This document shows, in pieces, positions 1 through 7,650 of a stretch of DNA of 19,647 nt; the first letter of the stretch is position 1, and each line of letters opens with the position of its first letter. The notes below the pieces were generated by a model. It was not told where the DNA came from. It searched no databases and saw only the letters and a list, made by a program, of their open reading frames with translations. The translations under genes were made by a program, and so were the position numbers. Source of the stretch: JAENVT01 sp031370745 (lineage in GTDB: Bacteria; Actinomycetota; Acidimicrobiia; Acidimicrobiales; Ilumatobacteraceae); assembly GCA_031370745.1 (NCBI GenBank), contig JANMQX010000049.1, forward strand, positions 1 to 19,647. Direction: 5' to 3'.

Positions 1-1
1 C

Positions 2-127
2 GGCGGCGCCGTTGTTGTGCCGTATGACAAGGACGACGTGCTGAACGCTCCGAAGGTTCCTCGAAATCACGTCGTGACGCCCGTGTTGCGTCGCGAGCTG
101 GAGCACCACTACTCGCTCGTCGACTGA
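2..127 (+). CDS. PRC-barrel-like domain protein, C-terminal fragment
   Basis: Only the last 41 codons lie in the window; the frame is open from base 2 to a TGA at 125-127. The fragment reads VVVPYDKDDVLNAPKV, then a stretch with acidic residues and histidines ending in HHYSLVD. This resembles the end of stress-associated PRC-barrel domains, where a 'VP..KD.V..AP.V' strand is followed by a short helix ending in a 'HYG'-like motif. The rest of the gene lies outside the window, so any additional domain cannot be seen. The family call rests on this short motif alone. Confidence 0.5.
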   Translation, partial: GGAVVVPYDKDDVLNAPKVPRNHVVTPVLRRELEHHYSLVD

Positions 128-210
128 TACCTCGGAGATCCGCGAGGTGAGTCTTCAACACGCCTGGCATCGCCGCCGATTGGCTCCGCAAGGGGCAACA
201 ATGGGCGGCG

Positions 211-834
211 ATGTCGCAGTCGCGCGTAATGATGTGGTTAGCCGGGGTTCTGATCGCCGGTTCTGTTCTTGCCGGTTGGATCGCCATTGGCCGGCTAGCG
301 ACAGCGACGCAGCGCGGCCTGACGCGCACCGAGCAATCGTTGTTGTCGGCGCGTCAGCTTGCGGCAGACACGGCGAGCTCGGCGACTGAGCTGCAGCGTT
401 TGATCGGGGTGATAGGCGAAGGTCTGGGTAAAACTGGCGACGCGTTGGTCGCTACCCGTCAGGTCAGTCAGAGTGTTCGCGGGCTGCTGCACGTCGCCTC
501 GTTCATCAACAGTGTCGACAATCTCACCGAGAATTTGAAAGCCGCGGAGGCCACGATCGCAGAGGTGGAGATCGATCTCGCCGAGGCGTCGGGATCCATC
601 ACGGAAACGGCCCCCGTGCTCGACAAGACCATTGCTGGGCTGCAAGCGATTCCGGGTCAGATCGACCAGTCGATCACCGCGGTCAAGTCGAGTGCGGCCC
701 GCGTCGGCCAACAGGTGTGGTTGTGGCGAATGGCAATGGCAGCCGGTGGGGCCGCGTTGCTGGTGATGCTGGCGCTGATCGCCGACTTGCGACGAGTGGT
801 GCACCCGCCGACCGAAGTCGAGGCTGCGATCTAG
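211..834 (+). CDS. Two-helix membrane protein with extracytoplasmic coiled coil
   Basis: I do not recognise a named family. The 207-residue protein has a hydrophobic segment at about residues 8-27 and a second at about 172-190. Between them lies roughly 140 residues of Ala/Thr/Ser/Glu-rich helical sequence with heptad-like spacing. The short C-terminal tail carries Arg residues (DLRR) just after the second segment. The likely arrangement is two membrane anchors with an external coiled-coil loop, as in some cell-envelope spacer or septation-associated proteins, but no function can be assigned. ATG 211 is the only plausible start: the frame is closed by a stop at 148-150 and has no other ATG. 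The nearest purine-rich stretch (AAGGGG, 190-195) is further away than usual. Its stop codon shares a CTAG with the convergent gene downstream. Confidence 0.7.
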   Translation: MSQSRVMMWLAGVLIAGSVLAGWIAIGRLATATQRGLTRTEQSLLSARQLAADTASSATELQRLIGVIGEGLGKTGDALVATRQVSQSVRGLLHVASFINSVDNLTENLKAAEATIAEVEIDLAEASGSITETAPVLDKTIAGLQAIPGQIDQSITAVKSSAARVGQQVWLWRMAMAAGGAALLVMLALIADLRRVVHPPTEVEAAI

Positions 835-1256
835 CCGTAGTACTGACGGTCGAGATCACGAATTCGACCGGCCAGAGACGCGAGCAGCTTGTGAGCCATC
901 GACGGAACATCGTCGAGTACCGCCATGAAATGCCGCTGGCTGAGCAGCAACAACGTGCAATCGGATTCACAGACCACTGTGGCGGTGCGCGGCCCATGGT
1001 CAAGCAGCGAGAGCTCTCCGACCACTGTGCCCGGGCCGAGCGAGGCGACCTTCTTGCCGTTGCGCTTGACCATCACCGAGCCCTCGAGCACGACGAATGC
1101 CTCGCGTCCCGTCTGACCCTGGTCGACGATCAGCGAACCAGCGGGCATGATGACTTCGTCGCCGGCCTTGGCGATCTTTTCGAGGTCCTTCTGCGAACAT
1201 GCCGAGAACAACGAAACCTTACGAAGATGGTCGAGGTACGACTTTTTGCTTGCCAT
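831..1256 (-). CDS. Stand-alone cyclic nucleotide-binding domain protein
   Basis: This 141-residue protein is almost entirely one cyclic-nucleotide-binding (cNMP, Crp-type) beta-roll. The opening KKSYLDHLRKVSLFS is the usual lead-in, followed by PAGSLIVDQG and GREAFVVLEG. The phosphate-binding cassette appears intact: GELSLLDHGPRTATV contains the conserved Glu and the Arg that contacts the cyclic phosphate. There is no helix-turn-helix after the roll, so it is probably not a DNA-binding Crp. It could be a ligand sensor acting on a partner protein. I chose ATG 1256 because family similarity begins there; the longer frame to 1337 would run into gpmA. It lies 58 bp downstream of gpmA on the same strand and may be co-transcribed with it. 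The ligand (cAMP or another) is not determined by the sequence. Confidence 0.85.
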   Translation of the reverse strand: MASKKSYLDHLRKVSLFSACSQKDLEKIAKAGDEVIMPAGSLIVDQGQTGREAFVVLEGSVMVKRNGKKVASLGPGTVVGELSLLDHGPRTATVVCESDCTLLLLSQRHFMAVLDDVPSMAHKLLASLAGRIRDLDRQYYG

Positions 1257-1314
1257 AGCGGCAGAGTGTAGACATCCAGCGTGCACCGCTCGTACTGAGA
1301 TGCGCGGCGGACAT

Positions 1315-2070
1315 TCAGGCTCCCGCTTGGGCGGCAACTCGTGCAGCGGCGGCGGCCACCGCGTCGGCGTCTCCGAGGTACGTGGCGGAGCTCACTCGCA
1401 GGCTCGAGTCGAACTCGTATTTTCGTGGAGCACCGGTGGGGATGTTCAGCTCGGCGATGTCGTCGGCCGACACATCTTCGAGATGCATCACCAACGCGCG
1501 CAGCGAGTTGCCGTGCGCGGTCATCAAGACGTTCTGTCCAGCGAGCAACTGTGGGGCGACGACATCGTGCCAATAGGGGAGCACACGCGCAACGACGTCC
1601 TTCAGACACTCGGTGCCCGGCAGCACATCTGGGGGCAGTAGTCGGTAGCGGGGATCATTGATCGGATGCTCGGGGCTGTCGGTATCGACTGGTGGCGGCG
1701 GCACGTCGTAACTGCGCCGCCACAGCTTCGTCTGTTCGGCTCCGTGACGCTCAGTCGTCTCTTTTTTGTCAAGCCCTTGCAGCGCGCCGTAGTGACGTTC
1801 GTTGAGCCTCCAATGGCGTTGAACAGGCAGCCAGACCTGGCCCATCACGTCCAGTGCCAGGTGGTTGGTCACCACTGCGCGGGTCAGCACCGATGTGTGG
1901 GCGACATCGAAACGCAACCCGGCGTCGGCCATCGTCTGGCCGGCCGTAGCCCCCTCGGCCAGGCCCTTGTCGTTCAGCGGTACGTCGTGCCAGCCGGTGA
2001 ACAAGTTGAGCTGGTTCCACGTGCTTTCGCCGTGGCGGAGGATCACGAGGGTGCCTGTCACCCGGCACAT
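1315..2070 (-). CDS. gpmA: 2,3-bisphosphoglycerate-dependent phosphoglycerate mutase
   Basis: This enzyme interconverts 3-phosphoglycerate and 2-phosphoglycerate in glycolysis and gluconeogenesis, in the cytoplasm. The 251-residue length fits the dPGM family. The phosphohistidine motif LRHGES is at residues 11-16 (His13 accepts the phosphate) and is followed by WNQLNLFTGWHDVPL, typical of GpmA. Further family marks are LNERHYGALQG, the proton-donor Glu in that segment, and the second catalytic histidine in TAHGNSLRAL. The C-terminal tail is Ala-rich. ATG 2070 has no clear Shine-Dalgarno, and GTG 2061 is an in-frame alternative. It is divergent from the formate dehydrogenase operon, separated by about 92 bp, and upstream of the cyclic-nucleotide-binding gene. 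It is the only core-metabolism gene in the window. Confidence 0.96.
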   Translation of the reverse strand: MCRVTGTLVILRHGESTWNQLNLFTGWHDVPLNDKGLAEGATAGQTMADAGLRFDVAHTSVLTRAVVTNHLALDVMGQVWLPVQRHWRLNERHYGALQGLDKKETTERHGAEQTKLWRRSYDVPPPPVDTDSPEHPINDPRYRLLPPDVLPGTECLKDVVARVLPYWHDVVAPQLLAGQNVLMTAHGNSLRALVMHLEDVSADDIAELNIPTGAPRKYEFDSSLRVSSATYLGDADAVAAAAARVAAQAGA

Positions 2071-2162
2071 GGTAGGTGGGGATAACCCCCGGGCACAGAC
2101 GCCGGGCTTTCGGGCACCATTCGCGGTTCGATCGTGCCGTTTATGCCGTACGATCGGGAACC

Positions 2163-4172
2163 GTGGATGTCGTTGCGACCCAGGGGGAACTGGACGCGCT
2201 GGTACAGCCGTTCGGCCAATGGCCTGGCGGGCTGATGCCGGCGCTGCACGCGATCCAACATCACCTCGGCTACATCGATCACGAGTGCATTCCGCTGCTC
2301 GCCGGTGTCTTCAACCTGTCGGTCGCCGAAGTGCACGGAGTCATCAGTTTCTACAAGGACTTTCGCACCACCGCACCGGTCGGTCCCATCGTGCAGGTGT
2401 GCCGCGCCGAAGCCTGCCAGGCACGCGGCGCCAACGGCCTGCATGCCAAAGCTGTCGAGCTGGCGGCCGGCGCAGCGGTCGAAGTAGACGAGGTTTTCTG
2501 TCTCGGAAACTGCGCGCTCGGCCCATCGGTGGCGGTCGACGGTCGCCTGCACGGTCACGTCGATCTCGACTCGATCGAGACGATCATCCGCGAAGCGCAC
2601 GACACCGCACGTGCCGTGCCCTCGAGGGATAGCTCCGACGGCACCGTGGTCTACGTGCCTCGCGACGCGGCCGCACGATCAGTCGGTGCAGATCAAGTTG
2701 CCGCGGCGTTTGCTGCACAGCCCGGAGTGCGGGTCGTGCGCAACGGATCTCGCGGCATGTTGTGGCTGGAGCCGATGATCGAGGTCGATACCGACGACGG
2801 ACGCGTCGCTTACGGCCCGGTCGATGTTGCCGACGTTGCCGGGTTGATCGATGCGGGCGTGCTGTCGGGTGGCGATCACGCGTTGCGACTCGGCCTCACC
2901 GACAAGTTGCCGTGGATGGCCCGCCAACAACGCGTCACCTTCCAACGGGTCGGCGTCGTCGATCCCCGGTCGCTCGACGATTACGTCGCGCATGGCGGCC
3001 TTGTCGGCCTGCGTCGCGCTCTCGGCATGCAGCCGGGCGAGGTGGTCACCGAGGTCTCCGACAGCGGCCTGCGTGGTCGAGGTGGGGCGGCGTTCCCCAC
3101 CGGTATCAAGTGGCGCACAGTTCTCGACGCCCCCGGACCCACCAAGTACATCGCTTGCAATGCTGACGAGGGTGACAGTGGCACGTTCGCCGACCGGATC
3201 CTGATGGAGGGTGATCCGTTCATGTTGCTCGAAGGCATGACGATTGCCGGATGGGCTGTGGGCGCAAGCGATGGCTACATCTACGTACGCAGCGAATACC
3301 CCGATGCGATCGAAGCCCTACGCGCTGCGATCGCGGCAGCGGAGTCCACAGGATGGCTGGGCGACGACGTGTTGGGCAGTGGGTTCGCTTTTCGAGTTCA
3401 CGTTCGCGTCGGTGCGGGTGCCTACATCTGCGGCGAGGAAACTGCCATGCTCGAGAGCCTCGAAGGCAAGCGTGGCGTCGTGCGCGCCAAGCCGCCGCTA
3501 CCGGCGCTGCAAGGCCTGTTCGGCAAGCCGACTGTCGTCAACAACGTTCTCAGCCTGGCCACGGTCCCGGCCATCCTCGTCGGCGGGGCCGCCGCATACG
3601 CGGCGCTTGGCACCGGCCGCAGCCGCGGCACTCAGGTCTTCCAACTCGCCGGCAACATCGCCCGCGGAGGCATTGTCGAGACAGCGTTCGGCATCACCCT
3701 CGGAGAGCTGGTCAACGACTTCGGTGGTGGGAGCAACAGCGGTCGGCCGATACGCGCCATTCAGGTCGGCGGGCCGTTGGGCTCGTATCTACCGAGCGAT
3801 CGCCTCGACCTGCCGATGGACTACGAGGCATTTGCAGCGGCCGACGCACTCTTGGGTCATGGGGGAATCGTCGTTTTCGACGAAACTGTCGACATGGCAG
3901 CACAAGCCCGCTTCGCCATGGAGTTCTGCGCCATCGAGTCGTGCGGCAAGTGCACGCCATGCCGTATCGGCAGCACCCGCGGTGTCGAGCTGATCGACAA
4001 GATCGTCTCCGGTGATGAGCGTGACGCGAACATGGCGGTGCTCGTCGACCTGTGCGAGGTGATGGTCGATGGTTCACTGTGCGCGATGGGCGGCCTCACA
4101 CCGTTGCCGGTTCGCAGCGCGCTCACTCATTTCACTGATGACTTCAATCCTGCGATAGGAGCGACCGTATGA
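2163..4172 (+). CDS. fdsB: NAD-dependent formate dehydrogenase, fused gamma-beta subunit (FdsG-FdsB)
   Basis: This is the diaphorase half of a soluble formate dehydrogenase: it passes electrons from iron-sulfur clusters to FMN and then NAD+. From GTG 2163 the protein is 669 residues. Residues 1 to about 155 are NuoE/FdsG-like, with [2Fe-2S] ligands C80, C85, C113 and C117. Residues about 160-240 match the Trx-like N-terminal part of FdsB. Residues about 270-669 are NuoF/FdsB-like: FMN/NAD motif GRGGAAFPTG (about 305-314), the GAGAYICGEETA loop (about 417-428), and [4Fe-4S] ligands C594, C597, C600 and C640. Usually FdsG and FdsB are separate proteins. The first ATG (2076) would leave only 5 bp to the divergent gpmA start and adds a basic, unrelated leader, so GTG 2163 is preferred. 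The stop overlaps the next start (ATGA), indicating translational coupling. Confidence 0.93.
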   Translation: MDVVATQGELDALVQPFGQWPGGLMPALHAIQHHLGYIDHECIPLLAGVFNLSVAEVHGVISFYKDFRTTAPVGPIVQVCRAEACQARGANGLHAKAVELAAGAAVEVDEVFCLGNCALGPSVAVDGRLHGHVDLDSIETIIREAHDTARAVPSRDSSDGTVVYVPRDAAARSVGADQVAAAFAAQPGVRVVRNGSRGMLWLEPMIEVDTDDGRVAYGPVDVADVAGLIDAGVLSGGDHALRLGLTDKLPWMARQQRVTFQRVGVVDPRSLDDYVAHGGLVGLRRALGMQPGEVVTEVSDSGLRGRGGAAFPTGIKWRTVLDAPGPTKYIACNADEGDSGTFADRILMEGDPFMLLEGMTIAGWAVGASDGYIYVRSEYPDAIEALRAAIAAAESTGWLGDDVLGSGFAFRVHVRVGAGAYICGEETAMLESLEGKRGVVRAKPPLPALQGLFGKPTVVNNVLSLATVPAILVGGAAAYAALGTGRSRGTQVFQLAGNIARGGIVETAFGITLGELVNDFGGGSNSGRPIRAIQVGGPLGSYLPSDRLDLPMDYEAFAAADALLGHGGIVVFDETVDMAAQARFAMEFCAIESCGKCTPCRIGSTRGVELIDKIVSGDERDANMAVLVDLCEVMVDGSLCAMGGLTPLPVRSALTHFTDDFNPAIGATV

Positions 4173-7100
4173 CGCTCAGCCTCTCTCTGCTCACCGGCGT
4201 CGCCGAGTCCGGGTACGCCGGCGATCACGACCTCGGTACACCGGCTCCCGACCGCCAACTCCGCGAGCCCGCGCCGGCCTCGGTGCAGGTCACGATCGAC
4301 GATCAGACGATCATGGTGCCCGAGGGCACCTCCGTGATGCGTGCCGCTGCTCTTGCGGGCATCGACATCCCCAAGCTGTGCGCCACAGACAGCCTCGAAG
4401 CGTTTGGGTCCTGCCGTCTCTGCCTCGTCGAGATCGACGGTCGCAAGGGCACGCCGGCATCGTGCACCACTCCCGCCGTCAGCGGGATGCAGGTCACCAC
4501 GCAAACTCCGAAGCTGGAGAAACTGCGCCGCGGCGTGATGGAGCTGTACATCAGCGACCACCCGCTCGACTGCTTGACGTGCGCAGCCAACGGCGATTGC
4601 GAACTGCAAGACATGGCCGGCGCTGTCGGCCTGCGCGACGTTCGCTACGGCTACGCCGGCGACAACCACCTCGACGTCCCCAAGGACACATCGAACCCCT
4701 ACTTCACATTCGACTCGGCGAAATGCATCGTCTGCTCGCGGTGTGTGCGGGCATGTGAAGAGGTTCAAGGAACGTTTGCCCTGACCATCGAGGGCCGTGG
4801 TTTCGGGTCGCGGGTCGCGGCAGGTGCGAATGGTTCGTTCCTCGATTCGCCATGCGTCTCGTGCGGTGCGTGCGTGCAGGTCTGCCCCACCGCAACGCTG
4901 ACCGAGAACACGATCATCGAATTTGGCCAGCCGCGTCGCACCGTCCTCACCACCTGTGCCTATTGCGGTGTCGGCTGCTCCTTCAAGGCCGAGATGCAGG
5001 GCGAGCAAGTCGTACGCATGGTGCCCCACAAGGATGGTGGCGCCAACGAGGGGCACTCCTGCGTGAAGGGTCGCTTTGCTTGGGGATACGCCAGCCACCG
5101 TGATCGCATGCTCGACCCGATGATCCGCGAGAGCATCGACGACGAGTGGCGGATCGTGTCGTGGGACGAAGCCATTGCCTACACCGCAGCCAAGCTGCTC
5201 GACATCCAGGCCCGCCACGGTAACCAGGCGATCGGAGGAATTACCTCGTCGCGCTGCTCCAACGAAGAGGTGTTCGTGCTGCAGAAGATGGTGCGCACCG
5301 CCTTCGGCAACAACAACGTCGATACATGTGCACGAGTGTGCCATTCACCTACCGGCTTCGGACTCAACTCTGCGTTCGGCACGTCGGCGGGCACGCAGGA
5401 CTTCAAGTCGGTCGAGCAGGCCGACGTCATCCTGCTGATCGGCGCCAACCCAACAGATGCCCACCCGGTGTTCGCCTCGCGTATGAAGAAGCGCTTGCGT
5501 GACGGCGCCAGCCTGATCGTCGTCGACCCTCGTCGAATCGACATGGTGAGAAGCGCGCACGTCGAGGCCGAGCACTTTCTGCAGCTGCGGCCCGGCACCA
5601 ACGTGGCGATCGTCAACGCTTTGGCTCACGTCATCGTCACCGACGACCTGGTCGATCATCGCTTCGTAGCAGAGCGCTGCGACCCGGTGAACTTCGCAAT
5701 GTGGGCCGAGTTCGTGGCCCTTGCCGAGAACAGTCCGGAGGCGACCGAAGTGCACACCGGAGTGCCCGCGGCCGACGTTCGTGCAGCTGCTCGCCTGTAT
5801 GCGACCGGCGGAAACGCAGGGATCTACTACGGCCTCGGCGTCACCGAGCACAGCCAGGGCAGCACGATGGTGATGGGCATGGCCAACCTGGCGATGGCCA
5901 CCGGCAACCTTGGTCGCGATGGCGTTGGAGTCAACCCGTTGCGCGGCCAGAACAACGTGCAGGGCTCGTGCGACATGGGCTCGTTCCCGCACGAGCTGTC
6001 GGGTTATCGGCACGTCGGTGACGAAGGCGTGCGTTCGATGTTCGAGGCGATGTGGGGGCACGCCCTCCAGTCCGAACCCGGCCTGCGCATTCCCAACATG
6101 TTCGATGCGGCCATCGATGGCCACTTCAAGGGCTTGTTCGTGCAAGGCGAAGACATCGCCCAGAGCGACCCCAACACAGTGCACGTCATGACCGCGCTGC
6201 GCTCACTCGAGCTGCTCGTCGTGCAAGACCTGTTCATCAACGAGACAGCCAAGCTCGCCCACGTGTTCTTCCCCGGCACCTCGTTTCTGGAGAAGGACGG
6301 CACATTCACGAACGCTGAGCGGCGCATCAATCGAGTACGCCCCGTCATGCGATCGCGGTGTGGCAAGCAGGAATGGGAGCTGGCCTGTGAGCTCTCCGCT
6401 GCGCTCGGTGCGCCGATGCACTACAACCAAGCGAGCGAGATCATGGATGAGATTGCCCTGCTCACCCCGACGTTCGCCGGCGTCTCATTCGCGAAGCTCG
6501 ACGAGGTCGGCAGCGTGCAGTGGCCGTGCAACACGCAGCGGCCAATGGGCACCCCGATCATGCACGAAGGCACATTTGTTCGTGGGCTCGGCAAGTTCAA
6601 TGCCACTCCGTACGTGCCTACGGAAGAGCGTTCCACCCGACGATTCCCGCTGCTGTTGACCACCGGTCGCATCCTCAGCCAGTACAACGTCGGTGCCCAG
6701 ACGCGGCGCACCAACAACGTCGTGTGGCACCCGGAAGACATCCTCGAGATCCACCCGTACGACGCCGAAGAACGCGGCGTCAAAGACGGCGACGAGGTCA
6801 CGCTGGCCAGCCGCGTGGGTGCAACAACGCTGCACGCCATGGTCAGCGATCGCATGCCCCAGGGCGTTGTGTACACAACGTTCCACCACCCGGTCAGCGG
6901 CGCCAACGTCGTGACGACCGAATGGAGCGATTGGGCCACGAACTGCCCGGAGTACAAGGTCACCGCTGTTCAAGTGACGCCGGGCCATTCGGCCAAGACC
7001 GTCGAACTCGACCATCCCGAGCACCGTCTGAGCGCGCTGGTGCGCATGGCCAACCAGATCAGCCGTCAGTTCGCTCAGGAGCCAGACGAGGTCGCCGTGG

Positions 7101-7237
7101 CCGCTGTGGCGTTCCACATCGACCGGTTCTGGGAGCACGAGATGCGCGTCGACTTGGCGCAGGCCATCCATGGTGGCACTGTCACCGTCGACCCGGTGGT
7201 GGTGCAAGCCGTCGAGCGGCTCGCTGTCATCGTCTAG
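4169..7237 (+). CDS. fdsA: NAD-dependent formate dehydrogenase catalytic subunit, alpha-delta fusion (FdsA-FdsD)
   Basis: This 1022-residue catalytic subunit oxidises formate to CO2 at a bis-molybdopterin Mo/W site. In order it has a [2Fe-2S] ferredoxin domain (C71, C82, C85, C99); a His-Cys3 [4Fe-4S] site (H131, C135, C138, C144); two [4Fe-4S] clusters (C186/189/192/196 and C229/232/235/239); and the molybdopterin domain with its own cluster (C263, C266, C270, C298). The metal ligand is a cysteine, C391 in CARVCH, rather than selenocysteine, followed by His392. The conserved Arg592 lies in NPLRGQNNVQG. A molybdopterin-dinucleotide-binding domain fills about 830-940. Residues about 951-1022 (RMANQISRQF, then HIDRFWEHEMR) match FdsD, normally a separate small subunit. 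The start overlaps the upstream stop by 4 bp. No fdhD or molybdenum-cofactor gene is nearby. Confidence 0.95.
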   Translation: MTLSLSLLTGVAESGYAGDHDLGTPAPDRQLREPAPASVQVTIDDQTIMVPEGTSVMRAAALAGIDIPKLCATDSLEAFGSCRLCLVEIDGRKGTPASCTTPAVSGMQVTTQTPKLEKLRRGVMELYISDHPLDCLTCAANGDCELQDMAGAVGLRDVRYGYAGDNHLDVPKDTSNPYFTFDSAKCIVCSRCVRACEEVQGTFALTIEGRGFGSRVAAGANGSFLDSPCVSCGACVQVCPTATLTENTIIEFGQPRRTVLTTCAYCGVGCSFKAEMQGEQVVRMVPHKDGGANEGHSCVKGRFAWGYASHRDRMLDPMIRESIDDEWRIVSWDEAIAYTAAKLLDIQARHGNQAIGGITSSRCSNEEVFVLQKMVRTAFGNNNVDTCARVCHSPTGFGLNSAFGTSAGTQDFKSVEQADVILLIGANPTDAHPVFASRMKKRLRDGASLIVVDPRRIDMVRSAHVEAEHFLQLRPGTNVAIVNALAHVIVTDDLVDHRFVAERCDPVNFAMWAEFVALAENSPEATEVHTGVPAADVRAAARLYATGGNAGIYYGLGVTEHSQGSTMVMGMANLAMATGNLGRDGVGVNPLRGQNNVQGSCDMGSFPHELSGYRHVGDEGVRSMFEAMWGHALQSEPGLRIPNMFDAAIDGHFKGLFVQGEDIAQSDPNTVHVMTALRSLELLVVQDLFINETAKLAHVFFPGTSFLEKDGTFTNAERRINRVRPVMRSRCGKQEWELACELSAALGAPMHYNQASEIMDEIALLTPTFAGVSFAKLDEVGSVQWPCNTQRPMGTPIMHEGTFVRGLGKFNATPYVPTEERSTRRFPLLLTTGRILSQYNVGAQTRRTNNVVWHPEDILEIHPYDAEERGVKDGDEVTLASRVGATTLHAMVSDRMPQGVVYTTFHHPVSGANVVTTEWSDWATNCPEYKVTAVQVTPGHSAKTVELDHPEHRLSALVRMANQISRQFAQEPDEVAVAAVAFHIDRFWEHEMRVDLAQAIHGGTVTVDPVVVQAVERLAVIV

Positions 7238-7521
7238 CTGACGAGTACTTCTTTCACCTTGCGGCCGGCCTCGATGGCTGCTTCGGGATAGCGATTGGGG
7301 TCGCCGGGGACGCCCAGAGATTCGCGGAACAGTGTGATCGCCTTCATGCATGCCGCTTCATGCAAGCCGGCATTCATGATCTTGTTCACCGACGGGGTGA
7401 GATCGACCGACTCTGTGCGGATGGCGTGAGCGACGCCCTCGCTGGTGGTGAGATCTTCGGCAAGCGCCGCGGCTGCCTTGGCGCGCTTGCTGGTAGCTGG
7501 ACGAGTCTTCGGTGCAGGCAT
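7234..7521 (-). CDS. Small basic hypothetical protein
   Basis: I do not recognise this 95-residue protein. The first 20 residues are rich in Lys, Arg, Ala and Pro (KTRPATSKRAKAAAAL) and look disordered or nucleic-acid-binding. The remainder reads as mixed helices, including NKIMNAGLHEAACMKAITLF and a Lys-rich C-terminal helix ending KVKEVLVS. There is no signal peptide or membrane segment. ATG 7521 is preceded by a convincing ribosome-binding site (GAAGGA about 6 bases upstream), which supports a real gene. Its stop shares a CTAG with the stop of the convergent formate dehydrogenase gene. It lies about 130 bp downstream of the CDGSH gene on the same strand and could have its own promoter. Confidence 0.7.
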   Translation of the reverse strand: MPAPKTRPATSKRAKAAAALAEDLTTSEGVAHAIRTESVDLTPSVNKIMNAGLHEAACMKAITLFRESLGVPGDPNRYPEAAIEAGRKVKEVLVS

Positions 7522-7650
7522 GAAAATCCTTCGATAGTGGTTGACGAGCGCCCGTGTCGGACGTCGCTGAGGACCGGCATGAGAGATTGTGATTCTACCG
7601 CGGACTGGAGACGCGACGGTCCACGAGCTGTATTCGGGCCTGTTGCCCGT

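Noticed and set aside
2076..2162. ATG 2076 as start of the FdsG-FdsB fusion
   Set aside because: It adds a basic, unrelated leader and leaves only 5 bp to the divergent gpmA start. GTG 2163 fits the family start better, though it is not proven.
4127..5344. 405-codon minus-strand frame inside fdsA
   Set aside because: It is fully antisense to a protein with ordered iron-sulfur motifs and has no recognisable domain itself.
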